From positions 26,337,578 to 26,401,577 of the forward strand of contig OX438744.1 of assembly GCA_949316235.1 (NCBI GenBank): a stretch of DNA of 64,000 bases, given 5' to 3'. Position 1 is the stretch's first letter. Each line of letters begins with the position of its first letter. Both the position numbers and the translations under genes were made by a program. Positions 10,886 to 22,000 of the stretch are shown in pieces. Source of the DNA: Oegoconia quadripuncta. Its lineage: Eukaryota; Arthropoda; Insecta; Lepidoptera; Autostichidae. The notes beneath the pieces are model-generated. The model did not search any database and was not told the DNA's origin. It saw only the letters and a list, made by a program, of their open reading frames with translations.

Positions 10886-11097
10886 GACTACCTTTCCGTT
10901 CGCGACTTCGTTCGCGTGGGAGATTTCATCAAAATCGGTTCTGCAAAAAAATAGCCTATATATTAATCCCAGGTTCTAATCTGTCTACCTACCAAATTTC
11001 ATCTAAATTCGTCCAGCCGTACAGGCGTGAAGAGGTAACAAACATCATAAATACAGACATACTCACACACAATCTTTCGCATTTATAATATTAGTTG
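10886..11097 (+). repeat. Rep-G, non-autonomous repeat
   Basis: Shared blocks are CCAAATTTCATC, TCCAGCCG/CAGGCGTG, GGTAACAAAC and the end CGCATTTATAATATTAGT. Other copies lie at 14399-14632, 40311-40500, 48614-48788 and 53488-53655. The class is uncertain. Confidence 0.75.
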
Positions 11098-11189
11098 AGA
11101 TAGTTGGGATTTGATTTAGGGTATTTATGTTTTTCGAGTGTATGTATGTATGTAAATATGTATACATATAAGAGGCGAAAATAAGCAGC

Positions 11190-11345
11190 CCTGGGACAGG
11201 GGCTATGATTTTCTGACCGTTGGGGTAGAGACCATAGGACCCTGGACCTCTTCAAAGAGCTGGCGTCGCGTCTAGGAGAAGTATCGGGTGATCAGAGGGC
11301 TGGCAGATACTTGGCCCAGCGTATAAGTCTGGCCATACAGCCTTC
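11190..11345 (+). pseudogene. Decayed LINE ORF2 fragment
   Basis: Translation reads GYDFLTVGVETIGPW, then in another frame LFKELASRLGEVSGDQRAG and YLAQRISLAIQ. From general knowledge this resembles the C-terminal part of RTE/L1-like polymerase proteins. A frameshift near 11245 breaks it. Confidence 0.55.
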
Positions 11346-12504
11346 TATGTTCTTTGACACGATGTCGTTTATGTATGTAGTTCATTGCCTCAATTCTTGC
11401 TTTTACTTATAATGGTAATGCTGCAGGTGCGGCAATGTATATTTATATAATCAATGACGATGCTGGATCGTTCGACCTGACACTTAGGGGTGGCACTACA
11501 TGACAACAATTTATTAACAAAGTAAGAAGCTGAATATTGATAAGATTAACATATCTCCCCATATTTTTATGTTTTCTGTCGTAATTATCATTATTTATAC
11601 TATTATGATAAAATATATCTCGATAAGTCGACGCTAAGGTGTACTCATAACAGTGATTATAATGTAGATTGACTTACTTTCAATTTGTAGCCATTTATTA
11701 TGCCCGACGAAAAATGGCAGGTGTTACGTGTTTGACACAGTAATGATGCGTGGGTAGATTTGAGTGAGGTTTTCTACATATTTAAGACTAAAAGAGATGA
11801 TAGGTTATTAACCATATTTGATGAAAATCGGTTAATTTCGAAAATACTTAGCTTTTAACACAAGTTTTTATACATTATTAGTTGTCTATTCAAATACGTG
11901 TAAAAAGCAAACTAAACATATTCCATACCAAATTGTACAAATACTTCCATCCGTCCTGAATAAGTCAGACAAGACGAACAGTCCTCTCCATCTATCCAGC
12001 CAATGGAACGCTGCGGTAGGCCGAAATGAGAATAGCCCGCGAGGCCGCCCATTCGTCAGTCGCACAAAAACCTCCATACCGAAGCCCCTCGTAATTGCAC
12101 CCTCTTCCCTCTATGTCTTTGTTTGTTTACATTTTTGGACACGCTTCGTTAGGAGTGAATTCCTACGGTCATATTTTCGGCAACCCCTTTTTTAACCCCG
12201 TTAAATTTCGCTGTGCCGACGACTTTTTCGACGCATTCGCAAATCCGTTGAAAACAAAAGAAATTATGATAATTACTCTAGGCTTTAAATGTCATAATTT
12301 AGCTTTCACGACTGAGGATCCAGGTTGTACATTTAAAGGCCATGCGCGAAATTTTTTAATCCTCACCTACAAATATACAGACTGAACTTTGAATTCTTGT
12401 AATTTCCATTGTCTGATGACGCAATTTTTCATTACGAACAACTATCCCCAAGAAATCATTGTCGACTTCAACCAAAAAAATTTTGATTATGTGTGTATAT
12501 TATA
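11346..12504. other. Unassigned sequence
   Basis: The 96-residue frame at 12095-12385 has no motif I recognise and lacks splice or UTR context. No shared repeats were noticed. Confidence 0.5.
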
Positions 12505-12928
12505 TTAGGGCCTTACCTATGAAATTGGCGTTTTGTACGAAGAATTTCATTAAGACTGTTTTCTCCATACAAACATTTTTGATTTTTTTTTTTGGGAACG
12601 GCAAATCCAAATTTAGCTAAACTTTGTGTGTATTATCGGATAACATTAAGTTAAGTATAGGCAGCGTTAATTTTTAAAAGTAACCGCTTTATAAAAGTTT
12701 CAGCGAATCTAAGAAATGATTATGGGAAGCACATGAAAAGAGCTCTGTTAAATTTTTTTTTATTATGTGATTTAGCCCAGAAATTAAAAAATATTTCATG
12801 TGAAACCTTGAAATAATATTCCATTTTCCAAATAAAAAACAAATTTGGATATAGTTTTGAAAATCGCAGGAATTGGTACATATGACTAACGAAGAAAAAA
12901 AACTCCAATTTCATAGGTAGAGACCCAA
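12505..12928 (+). mobile_element. MITE-T, full-length
   Basis: The 24-bp imperfect TIRs begin TTAGGGCCTTACCTATGAAA at the left and mirror as TTGGGTCTCTACCTATGAAA at the right. TA duplications lie at 12503-12504 and 12929-12930. The 424-bp interior is AT-rich without a transposase ORF. Confidence 0.9.
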
Positions 12929-13316
12929 TATTATTACTCAATTAAGGTCCGCCACAAAGCTTCCATTGCTCCCATCGATCAGTACTCCTTACGCCAACAT
13001 AATCAATAATAACTCGATACCCCCTCGACATGTCCCACTTCCCCTAATTCCCGGATATTCGCCGACTCAATAGAAGAGTATTCTTCGGCGGGAAACCGTC
13101 GCATTGTCTAAGTAATCCTTCTAATCCACAAAGCCGATACACCACCAATAACAGGGCATCAGTGTTGCCAGACATATTGTTCTGTAGATAAACAGTTTCT
13201 TGTTGATAGATTAACTCATATGAAGTTTAAACTGGTATATTGATATTTTTTATTTCCGTTTGGTAGCGCCAGCTTGACAGATACGTGAGTAGGTCACAAA
13301 GGAAAATCAAAATTTA
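12929..13316. other. Unassigned sequence
   Basis: No repeat or gene was recognised. Confidence 0.5.
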
Positions 13317-13379
13317 TTGTAGGATAGTATAGGTTTTAGCGGGCTTGATTTCCGCAACTCGACGCAGCTTGCGTTTATT

Positions 13380-13694
13380 TTACGTGATGGGTTGCTGACA
13401 CTACTCTTGCCAACCCAGTTCCTCCAGGAAGCCTAGCAGACCCTTGACGTTGCCGACGACTTCTGGAAGCGACCCCGGTGCCTCGAGGTACTGTGCCCTG
13501 TAAACTGCCACACCTGGACATCCTAGGATGACGTGTGCGGCTGTTTCTTCTGCCTCCATGCACGCTCTGCACAGGGGGCTGTCTGTACTAGAGTAAACAA
13601 ATGTTTGTTTAATAGTGCATGGCCAGTTATAGCTGAGTTGGGGCCTCTTTAGCTGTAGCAGCTTCCGTGACAACCTATTGTAGGATATTAGCAA
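13380..13694 (-). pseudogene. LINE C-terminal knuckle fragment
   Basis: The reverse-strand frame contains CRACMEAEETAAHVILGCPG, a C-x2-C...H-x4-C arrangement, followed by YRAQYLEAPGSLPEVVGNVKG and a natural stop after ELGWQE. This resembles the C-terminus of R1/jockey-like LINE polymerases. Upstream residues are scrambled, so it is a 5'-truncated remnant. Confidence 0.75.
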
Positions 13695-13708
13695 ACATGT
13701 TTTTTTCT

Positions 13709-14070
13709 TATCATCATCATCATATCAGCCACAGGACCTCCAGGGCTGAACATAGGCCCCCCCGACAGAATTCCATAGTAATCTGTTGGAAGCGGCGGAA
13801 TTTCCCGCGAGTTTTATCAGGTCGTCTGTCCATCTTGTGAGTGGACGTCCATCAGTTATTTTTTTGAGCTATGTGCTGTGGCCATTGCCATTTCAACTTG
13901 CTAATCCGTTGGGCTATGTCAGTGACCTTCGTTCGCCCACGGATTTCTTCATTCCGATTCGATTACGTGGCGAAATGTCGATCATCCCCTTCTCCGTAGC
14001 TCGTTACGTGCCTTTCAGCTTTCTTATGAGCCCATAGTGAGAGACCGCGTTTTTGTACCATAAGTCATCT
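13709..14070 (-). pseudogene. RTE-like LINE 3' end
   Basis: The reverse-strand sequence carries the C-terminal coding part and the (CATCAT)n-type end typical of RTE-class LINEs in Lepidoptera. Blocks such as GACCTCCAGGGCTGAACATA, CTTGCTAATCCGTTGGGCTA and CATAGTGAGAGACC recur at 59370-59745. No open frame survives. Confidence 0.75.
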
Positions 14071-14398
14071 CTGATCTTCAAGCACTTTTATTATTTAATA
14101 AATTTTATGAAATACTCCAACAGCTTATGTTGGCAACACTGGAACATTACAAAGCCTACAAGTTGCCATGTCTGTCTACAGACTAACCTGTTTGTTTTCC
14201 CGCCATTTTGTAAAGTGTTGTTATTGAGCTAAGCACGCTAGGGTACTCGTATATACGAGACTGTCCCATTTATTCACCGCGTCAAAGAAAATGTCTTGTT
14301 TTGTCTTCGTTTCTTTCTTACAAATGTGAAGACCTAAAAAATGTTCTGTGTTGTGTCCTCAAGTGAGTACGGCATCGCAGTACCTAATTATTGATTTA

Positions 14399-14632
14399 TA
14401 TTCTACTAGCTTCCCGCCCACGGTTTTGCCTGCGTGAACTAACATTATCGCAGCCATGTTTCATTTGTTTATCCCGCGGGAACTACACACTTTATCGGGA
14501 TAAATATCCTTTGTTTTAATCCAGAGTATGTTCTAACTATATACCAAATTGTATCCAAATCCGTTTGTTCGTTTCGTGATTGAGCAATAAATAAACAAAT
14601 AAACATCCGAACTATCGCACTTATAATATTAG
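14399..14632 (+). repeat. Rep-G-like repeat
   Basis: It starts CTAGCTTCCCGCCC and holds TATCCCGCGGGAACTAC, ATACCAAATTGTATCCAAAT and the end CGCACTTATAATATTAGT. It matches 40311-40500 better than 10886-11097. Confidence 0.7.
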
Positions 14633-14650
14633 TTAGATTAGATTAGTGAG

Positions 14651-14790
14651 ATAACCAACAGATAACGGATAAACATACATAAATATTTATATAAACATCC
14701 AAGACTGGGGAATAAATGTTAGCGTTCATCACACAAACATTTACCCCTCGCGGAATTCGAACCCGCAACCCGAAACCTCATAAAACGGTA
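14651..14790 (-). mobile_element. SINE-B, partial
   Basis: The reverse-strand body (AACGGATAAACATACATAAA) and B box (GGAATTCGAACCCGC) match 623-780. The extreme head is degenerate. Confidence 0.8.
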
Positions 14791-15404
14791 TTGTACTCTG
14801 TACTCCGATCATCATCATATTTCATTTTTTAAGGAAAATTCACGACATATGCCCCCCCCCCTCTAACCATTTCAGTCAAATTGAATCCGAGTATTCTTGG
14901 TACAGTTGTATTGGTAACAACTTCAACATATTTACTGGTTGACTGTACAACACTTGCACTTACCCGCATGTGTTCTCTCGCTTATTAGCACATTAGCACA
15001 CTTCGGGGGACTTCACGATCATAAACACACATAACGCTTATTTTCCTTTATCTGAGGCACTGGCTGGTCGCATTGTTGCCAAAAAGACCCCCGGCCCCTT
15101 CCCCGCCGCCCCCCCCATTTCCTTTGTCGCGTTTTTTCATTACTGCATCGCAAGTGGCGCACGGATTAAATACTTTGACGCGGGGTCCCGAAATCTGAGC
15201 TTTAAAAACGTATCTCGTCACTGCTTTTGTGGCGCTCGCAGGGTTACTAGACTAAACAAATTTTCCCGATATCTCCGGGATTTTATATCGAGTAGTTGAA
15301 CGGAATTTATCACACATTTGTTCAAGTCATTTTAAATCTCCATTCGTAATACAAACTCCATAAATCCTACAATATAGAGATTTAGGTACGTGATTGCTTC
15401 ATCT
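14791..15404. other. Unassigned, C-rich spots
   Basis: C runs occur near 14851-14861 and 15099-15117. Nothing else was recognised. Confidence 0.4.
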
Positions 15405-15468
15405 TTAACCATATCGTCACTTAGCATCAGGGGAGATAGTGTGAATGGAAGCCCATCATAAAAAAAAA
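15405..15468 (+). repeat. LINE 3' tail fragment
   Basis: CGTCACTTAGCATCAGGGGAGA...CCCATCATAAAAAA matches the layout of the LINE-W tail (reverse complement of 57711-57790): the same CATCAGG block and terminal CATAAAAAA. Confidence 0.5.
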
Positions 15469-15517
15469 ATTCGGATTATAATCTAACACAAATAATTATA
15501 ATGAACGTAAATATTAA

Positions 15518-15590
15518 AAGATTTTTTTTTAATTTTATGCACGTCGGGTGCGTACTTGACCTCAATCACATACAGTGAAGATGAGGTCGA
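15518..15590 (-). mobile_element. SINE-A tail fragment
   Basis: This is a reverse-strand tail with a T run, GACCTCAATCACA and GAAGATGAGGTCGAAG. A CCTGATGTTAAG block is partly deleted. Confidence 0.75.
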
Positions 15591-15764
15591 AGAATGATGT
15601 CTAATAATGTAATTATAATATTTATTTTAGCTGTCGTCATCATTGAAGCAACTACTCTGCTGGGGGGACTGAAAATCAGCAGATATTTCTGCTATATTCA
15701 TTTTGTTAACGTATATGTGATGAAAGTATATCATTTTATTTCATTTATTTATTTACAATAAAAT

Positions 15765-15885
15765 ACAATACAAATACTCTTTATTGCGCAAAATAATTTA
15801 CAATAATTTTGATGATAACAATAGAACACAATTAGGCGGTCTTATCACTAAAAGCGATCTCTTCCAGACAACCCACAGCTATGGG
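15765..15885 (-). repeat. Rep-M (LINE 3'-end-like)
   Basis: It is the reverse complement of 43392-43530 and 44812-44960: AATACTCTTTATTG, then GGCGGTCTTATCACTAAAAG and CGATCTCTTCCAG. The polarity suggests the 3' UTR of a LINE. Confidence 0.65.
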
Positions 15886-16404
15886 ATATTTGTAGGTAGA
15901 AAAACAGGTAGGGTGCATGCATAAATATAATAATAATATCATATTAATTTACTTAATTATATATATATTATTTTTTATAATATATAAAAAAAATTATTTA
16001 CCTACCTAAACACATCTATATATTATCACAAGAATTGTATTACAGAAAGAATTAAGAATTAACTTTGTAACTTAATTAAAACACGAAGTAAAAAGCAACA
16101 ACACATAGAATTAAGTAATAATAATATTAACAACAAATTACAATTGGTTTAGGACCCGATTTCGAAAGACATATAAGCAAAAGCCATTTGTGCGACGACA
16201 GATAATCGAAGTGCCATATGAACGAAACGCCATTTAGCCGATGGGCCATTTAATCGAAAAGACAAATATGCGAAAGCCATAAGTTCGAATGTACAGACCT
16301 CTATCTGTAGCGAGCGAGCAATATGTCTGGGCACTCCGACACTGTTGGAGGTTCACATATTTGTAAAATTTTCGAACTCATCGCACAACTGTACATTCGA
16401 TATT

Positions 16405-16648
16405 GACGACCTGTTTGATGTAGTGGTTAGAAACTCTGACTGCTATACCAAAAGGTTGCAGGTTCAAATCCCGATAGGGGCATAAGTTTGTATGATGAAT
16501 ACAGACATGTGTTCCCGAGTTATGGATGTTTTTCATTTATATATGTATTTATTTACAAAAAAAAATTGTATCCATAACACAAGCCTATAGTTGCTTAATG
16601 TGGAACTAGATGGCGTTGTGTGTATGTCCAAGGATATTTATTTATTAT
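16405..16648 (+). mobile_element. SINE-C inside FB-1
   Basis: It is full-length: head with GTTTGATGTAGTGGTTAG, B box GGTTCAAATCCCG, body and a TTA-rich tail. It meets the next copy tail-to-tail. Confidence 0.85.
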
Positions 16649-16783
16649 ATAATGAAATACAGCCATAACACGGGTACACATGTCTGTATTCATCATACAA
16701 ACTTATGCCCCAAGCGGGATTCGAACCCGCGACCTTTTGGTATAGCAGTCAGAGATTCTAACACTAGCACCAAGCAGGTCGTC
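16649..16783 (-). mobile_element. SINE-C, 3'-truncated, inverted partner
   Basis: It includes B box GGGATTCGAACCCGCG and a head ending CAGGTCGTC. It lacks the tail part of the body and faces the previous copy. Confidence 0.85.
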
Positions 16784-17084
16784 ATAATGTTATGTCATTG
16801 TTGGATTTTTGTAAGTACGCGCCTAGTAGCTACTAGGTAGCTTCCTTAAACGCTCATTACTTCATAATTAACTTGCATGCGTATTCCAGAGTTGCCTTGA
16901 TATGTCTGGATATTCGCATATTTGTCTTTTCGATTAAATGTCCCATCGACTAAATGGCGTTTAGTTCATATTGCACTTCGATTATCTGGCATCGCACAAA
17001 TGGCTTTCGCTTATATGTCTAAACCCAATTACAATACGTCACAATATTCAATAGCTATCGCTAGTCATTAAATAGTATAAAACA

Positions 17085-17390
17085 AATTCGCTGTTTCCCG
17101 CTGGCTGTCTCTCCGCTTACTTCTTCCTTCCTTCCTCAAAGGCCGGCAACGCATCTGTGACCCTTTTGGTATTGCGGGTGTCCATGGGCGGCGGTGATTG
17201 CTTTCCATCAGGTGACCCGCATGCTCGTTTGCCGCCCTCTCATATAAAAAAAAAACTTATTCTAAACCACGCAACGGATTTTGTTACGCCTTTTGTTACA
17301 CTTTCATTTAGAGAACTTCTTCATATGTGTAATACATGCGTATTATAGAAAGTAATTACAGACGGAGCCGGGGCGGATCGCTAGTTACAA
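17085..17390 (+). repeat. Rep-V, split by a CR1-like 3' end
   Basis: The left part CGCTGGCTGTCTCTCCGCTT and the right part CTAAACCACGCAACGGATTT are contiguous in the copy at 23392-23475. The right end reads GGGGCGGATCGCTAGT. LINE-H (17129-17250) lies between, bordered by CTTACTTCT and CTTATTCT. Confidence 0.65.
17129..17250 (+). mobile_element. LINE-H (CR1-like) 3' end
   Basis: It carries the last codons ([12 protein letters not shown]) and the tail CATGCTCGTTTGCCGCCC plus an A run, identical in layout to 21726-22000. Confidence 0.85.
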
Positions 17391-17786
17391 AAAAGCAAAG
17401 ATTTTGTCAGGAGAATTTGTTTTTGGAGATGGTAACCCTGGCTGGTGACTTTCTATTTGGTTAGCTAATAAAGTAGCCCCGTTCCAAAGAAGATTCCCGG
17501 TCCCTTTGTGAGAGCGAGGGGAGCGTGTAATCAGTGTGATAAAGGTTTTCAGCTTGTCTAATAATGTCAAGTCCTACTTCCATAGTTATCGACATACAAT
17601 ACAAGTACAATATTAAGTATAATAAAGAAATGTGTTCACTGCATAGTATAACGACCAAATAAAAGTCACTGGTTTTAAGTACGGAAATTACTTATATTGA
17701 GCAGAGTGAACACCTTATTCGTACAATTTTCAATAAAGAACTGCCTCATCAACTCAAGACATTTGATTTTTATAAAACGTGTGGTA
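17391..17786. other. Unassigned sequence
   Basis: No repeat or gene was recognised. Confidence 0.5.
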
Positions 17787-17800
17787 GGCGTGGCAGCACT

Positions 17801-18054
17801 TTTTTTTACGCCGGGAAACGCATTACGCCTACCGCTCGCTTGGGGGACGGTCAGACGGTTATGTGGGACTCCCCTCCCTGACGGGAGGGATAGCCACTAA
17901 AACCCCGCGGCGACCTTCTTCCGCACTAGGGAGAACCTGGGAACGCATAAGCGGCTCCAGCCCCCCCCCCCCCCTCACAAGGGGAGGCCTCTTCCCGGAG
18001 GGCGCCTAGCGCACCCTCCGTAAGGGGTGCTGTCGTGCCTCACACTGCGATCAA
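17801..18054 (-). mobile_element. Short LINE 3' end with poly-A and 14-bp duplication
   Basis: On the reverse strand the insert ends CCCGGCGTAAAAAAAA. It is flanked by GGCGTGGCAGCACT (17787-17800) and GGCATGGCAGCACT (18055-18068), a 14-bp duplication with one mismatch. It is GC-rich, unlike its surroundings, and contains a 14-C run at about 17960-17973. From general knowledge the end resembles a lepidopteran LINE 3' UTR. No coding part remains. Confidence 0.75.
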
Positions 18055-18202
18055 GGCATGGCAGCACTGGCGCAGTAACTTTACAATTTGCTTATTGTGA
18101 AAAAACTGGTCAACTAAAATATTATTAATATTGTTATAGATTATTATAGTATAAACTTAATAGATATAATTACTAAAATTATCATTGGAATATACATATT
18201 TC

Positions 18203-18262
18203 ATTTCCCCCAAATGTGTTGGGGTTTCCGGGTCAGTACGCTTCCACCTTCGACCTCATTCG
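18203..18262 (+). mobile_element. SINE-A fragment
   Basis: TTTCCCCCAAATGTGTTGGG to CTTCGACCTCATTC match the SINE-A body/tail border. Both ends are lost. Confidence 0.8.
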
Positions 18263-18805
18263 AACACACAAATGTCCAGATATACATATGGAAATTGTAA
18301 AATGTACAAAATTTACGGAATATTGAAAGGCGGATATCAGTTTTTCGAAAATAAGATAGGTTACCGTTATAAATAATACAATTTAATCATTGTGAAATCT
18401 GGTAGAAGTACAATAAGTTTGTTTATCGTTCAGGCAGTCACTAATTTCCATATAACTCCTTTCATGTTAATGTTGTTTTGACATGATTTACATTCATACG
18501 CGAAATTGCTGAAGTTTTCGTCGGTGTTCGTCATCAAATTTGGGCGCTAATGCGAAAAAATGTATATCACTGTCGAAACACTTTGTCAAGTAAAGTGCTT
18601 TTACACATTTTAAGGGTTCTCGACATGAGAAAGTGATTTCGTTCGCTGGCACCGCCCGGCACGATGCGTGAAATACGCTACACTGTTGCTTGAAGCAAGA
18701 AAGTGTTAGCTGTAAAGTTTCCGTCTGAACCAGAGATGTCCGTAGATCTCTTGTTTTTCTGTCCACATCTTCATAATAACATTGCATTTGTGTATGGACT
18801 GGTTT
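18263..18805. other. Unassigned sequence
   Basis: The 97-residue reverse frame at 18494-18787 shows no motif I recognise. No repeats were seen. Confidence 0.4.
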
Positions 18806-19103
18806 TTTTTATGCACGACGGGTTAGTACTTGACCTCAATCACACCTGATGTTAAGGAAGATGAGGTCGAAGGTGGTAGCGTACTGACCCGGAAACCCCA
18901 ACACTTTTGGGGGACTGACTATCTTATCTCTTACAACCGGAACACAACAATGCTATTAACATTGCTGCTTGGCGGCAGATTTAGATAAGATGGTGGTAGT
19001 TAGCCAGACGGACATTTAATATACCCTACCACCAACCAAACCGAGTACTTAAACATGTACCCCGCTGGGTATGTTGTTGTTTACATTGAGCCACGGAGGC
19101 GGC
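18806..19103 (-). mobile_element. SINE-A lacking the B box
   Basis: This reverse-strand copy has lost about 34 bp between CCCCGCTGGG and TGTTGTTTACATTGAGCC, which removes the B-box region of the head. It is therefore unlikely to be transcribed by Pol III. Confidence 0.88.
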
Positions 19104-20214
19104 TAAAAACTCTTTCTCAAACATGCATGGAAATATTGTCATTACTTTCGAAAAAAGAACACACGAAGTATCTAATTTACGGACAGCGAAAAATAAATCC
19201 GTTGCAGGAGCGTTTTTTGAATTTGGAACATTACAACGCTCCAGCAATGTTGTATGAAACGGCGTGCTGGGGTTATTATATCTTTGATTGTATCTCTTTT
19301 ATCATTCTTGGCATACCAAAGTCTCTTTGCTTAGTACAAATTGCGTTCACGTGGTTGTAGGCGTAAATGCGTTTGCCTTTCGGCACAGATGATAAATAGT
19401 AAATCGGCGGCAAAGCTGAAAATTCGTCTTGATTTGTTATATAAATATTTATTATTTCCCTGCATTCTTTTGAGAAAAGCACTATATATGCCTCGGCGGA
19501 AATGGCAATTGCCTATCTCGTATTAGTGAAGTCCTCGCCTACGGCTCGGCCTTCAAACTCATACTCGACCTGCAATTGCCTATTTCCCGGCCTGTACTAT
19601 TGTCAGACTAGTGACAACCTGACTGTCAGTGTTTCCACGCCGCCCCAGTAGGCCACCAATTTGGTTAAGCAGACTACCTTAAATCGAAAACATCCAGGAT
19701 CGACTATTTATTTACATTCATACTTTGCTTTATTACTTAACTCGCTAATCGTAGACAAATAGCGAATGCGAATGCGCCAAGAGTCCTTCACATACGTAGT
19801 CGAATTCGGTATAAACTATAAAAATGTAAATTCCATGTAATGCGATATGGTGCGAATGTCCTTGGTCATAGCGCCATAGCGAAACGAGGCCTTAACTGAC
19901 GCGGAATAAACTTCTACGATTAATATTCTATGACTTGACACAATTCCAGCTTCATAACTAAACTAACGTTTTGCGACGAGAATTTAGTAGGTAATTAATG
20001 TGGTTGGATTTGAATATACGAGGCGAACTTCTAAATTATGATTCGGCGCATGAAAAAGGTATTGCGTCGAGACTTTCCTCCGCAATGCTGGTACGTTGGA
20101 ATGTGGTGTATTAGATTTCAAATATAGCATCATTTAGGTAAAGTAGGGCATCCTAGTTCGATTCCCAGACAGGCCATTTACGAATGACTTTTTAAGTTTA
20201 ATTTAATTACTTGT
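19104..20214. other. Unassigned sequence
   Basis: About 19505-19605 holds CAATTGCCTAT twice (direct), around CTCGCCTACGGCTCGGCCTT; this may be an uncharacterised repeat. The rest is unassigned. Confidence 0.4.
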
Positions 20215-20240
20215 GTGCATTTATCCGACTGCTCTTAAAC

Positions 20241-20411
20241 GGTGAAGGAAAACATCGTGAGGAAACCTGCATGCCTGAGAAATAAAGATTCAAAGGCAAG
20301 TGAAGTCCTCAACCAGAATTGGGCCAGCATGGTGGACTATGGCCGATACTCCCTCATATACGAGGGAAGGCCTATATCCCTGCAGTGGGATGTTGACGGG
20401 CTGATGATGAG
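20241..20411 (+). pseudogene. RTE-like LINE 3' end
   Basis: GGTGAAGGAAAACATCGTGA, GAGGAAACCTGCATGCCTGA, GTGGACTATGGCC and a final CTGATGATGA are hallmarks, from general knowledge, of the 3' end of lepidopteran RTE elements. It abuts LINE-D sequence at about 20411. Confidence 0.7.
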
Positions 20412-20645
20412 TGATAAACATGATGTCAATACAAGAAATAAAGATAAACTTGCAGGTCATGTAAGCAGACTCGGCAAAATCAGTAATTCATTCAGAACGC
20501 TATGCATACGTTTTTTCAATAAGGTTCCCATTGATGTATAAAATTTACCATTCAAAGATTCTATAAAACAGAAGCTTATTATAAAATATCAGACTATTTG
20601 GATGATAATCAACCATGGACATAACTAGCTCGTTCTTATTTAAAA
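20411..20645 (+). pseudogene. LINE-D fragment
   Basis: It starts GTGATAAACATGATGTCAAT, as in 50647, and runs through the coding 3' part (FRTLCIRFFNKVPIDV readable) to GGACATAACTAG. Frameshifts and stops are present. Confidence 0.8.
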
Positions 20646-20744
20646 AGATCCTCTAGTAATTCAAAGTAATTAAAATGTTAATCATTTGAGATGGGACTGT
20701 AGTTCAATGCCTATTAGAAAACTAGCTACCCGGAAATAAATAAA

Positions 20745-20880
20745 TAAATTCCACATACACACAGCGCCACCTAGTGCCACACTAAGCAACTAAACTTGTA
20801 TTATGTATACCAGATTATTACAACGCTATACTATACCAGATGGTTGATAAGCTACATAAATATTTTTTTATTAATAATAA
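20745..20880 (-). mobile_element. SINE-C fragment
   Basis: The reverse-strand tail/body (ACACACAGCGCCACCTAG, CCAGATGGTTGATAAGCTAC) is present with an internal partial duplication of the CCAGAT block. The head is missing. Confidence 0.75.
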
Positions 20881-21700
20881 AAAAACACAATCTCCTCCTT
20901 TTTAAAGTCGGTTAAAAATCAACTAAAACATAAACACTTCATGTCCATAGAACTTCAAATTATTAATAAGTATAAACATTATTTTTTTAAGACAATTAAA
21001 GATCAGCACATAGCGTAATTAAATGGTCCTTACAAGTTTGGCGCGTCGTGATTTCATTGCCACGCCTTTAGACCTTGGACAAAAAATACATCTGCCTTTG
21101 GACGTTGATGGAGGGGATGTCGTAGAAGATTCGGATCCCTCGATTTCCACACTTAAACAAAAATCTCACCTCCAAAAAAAACCGTGGAAGTGCTCGCGCA
21201 GGGTCCGTTTGAACCCCGAACTCACTCTCCAGACACATCAAAGCAACTGATAATACGAATGCATGTGAATAATGAAGTAATGAGCGTTTTAGGAAGCTAC
21301 AGGTGCGTAGAGAAGATAGATACAAAATTCGAGGAATGACACAACCTTGAATGTACACTCTGAGGCCACAAACCATATGTTATAAGCTTCCTCTAACAAC
21401 GTGGTTGTTGAGTGCTTTGTGGCACGACGACCGATTTCATTTATCTCCGGTTCTGTGTTCAATGGTTATTTTCACATTTACACGTGTGTGTGTGTGTGTG
21501 TATCGCTAAATGGTCCAAATAAACGATTCTTTTTCACTGGGGTCCAAGTGAACCCCGCGCCAATGGTTAGGGGTTATCACTTCCATTAAATTATATCGTA
21601 CACTTTCTCAAACACGCACCGACTTATTCCGGGTTCTTCCTCTAATTACCGGTTTTAGGCGCAAGTTACATAATACATATTTAGGACAAACCACACCGGC
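20881..21700. other. Unassigned; short TG microsatellite
   Basis: (GT)n lies at about 21483-21501. Overlapping short frames at 21023-21376 carry no recognisable motif. Confidence 0.4.
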
Positions 21701-21725
21701 AGCGCTCTTTTTAAGGGTAACATTA

Positions 21726-22000
21726 AAATTTCATCCACATCACCTGGATGAGTGGAAGTCTACCACTGTACGTTTCTCAAGAAACTCCCTACCACGTACA
21801 ACCACCCTGTGGAACGGACTTCCTGCAGCGGTATTCCCGAACGAGTACGACATTGAAACCTTCAAGAATCGAGCCTACACCTTCCTCAAAGGCCGGCAAC
21901 GCATCTGTGACCCTTTTGGTGTTGCGGGTGTCCATGGGCGGCGGTGATTGCTTTCCATCAGGTGACCCGCATGCTCGTTTGCCGCCCTCTCACATAAAAA
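21726..22000 (+). pseudogene. LINE-H (CR1-like) C-terminus and 3' end
   Basis: Residues [36 protein letters not shown] and [15 protein letters not shown] match the conserved C-terminus of CR1-class polymerases (the WNxLP...FP...FKxR pattern). The tail ends in an A run at 21996-22004. It is 5'-truncated, so it has no RT domain. Confidence 0.85.

Larger units (their letters stand above)
16145..17027. mobile_element. Foldback element FB-1 with periodic arms
   Basis: Long inverted arms (16145-16275 and 16912-17027) begin TGGTTTAG / end CTAAACCCA and are flanked by a perfect 8-bp duplication ATTACAAT (16137-16144 and 17028-17035). Each arm is built from seven or eight degenerate units of 14-16 bp, such as GCCATTTAATCGAAAA, whose order is the same in both arms. 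The middle holds two SINE-C copies in opposite orientation. There is no transposase. The 8-bp duplication would suit a hAT-type mechanism, but the class is unproven. Confidence 0.85.

Noticed and set aside
12095..12385. 96-residue ORF as a gene
   Set aside because: No motif, no splice or UTR context, and no sign of coding bias. Chance is more likely.
21483..21501. GT run as a meaningful element
   Set aside because: Short microsatellite only.
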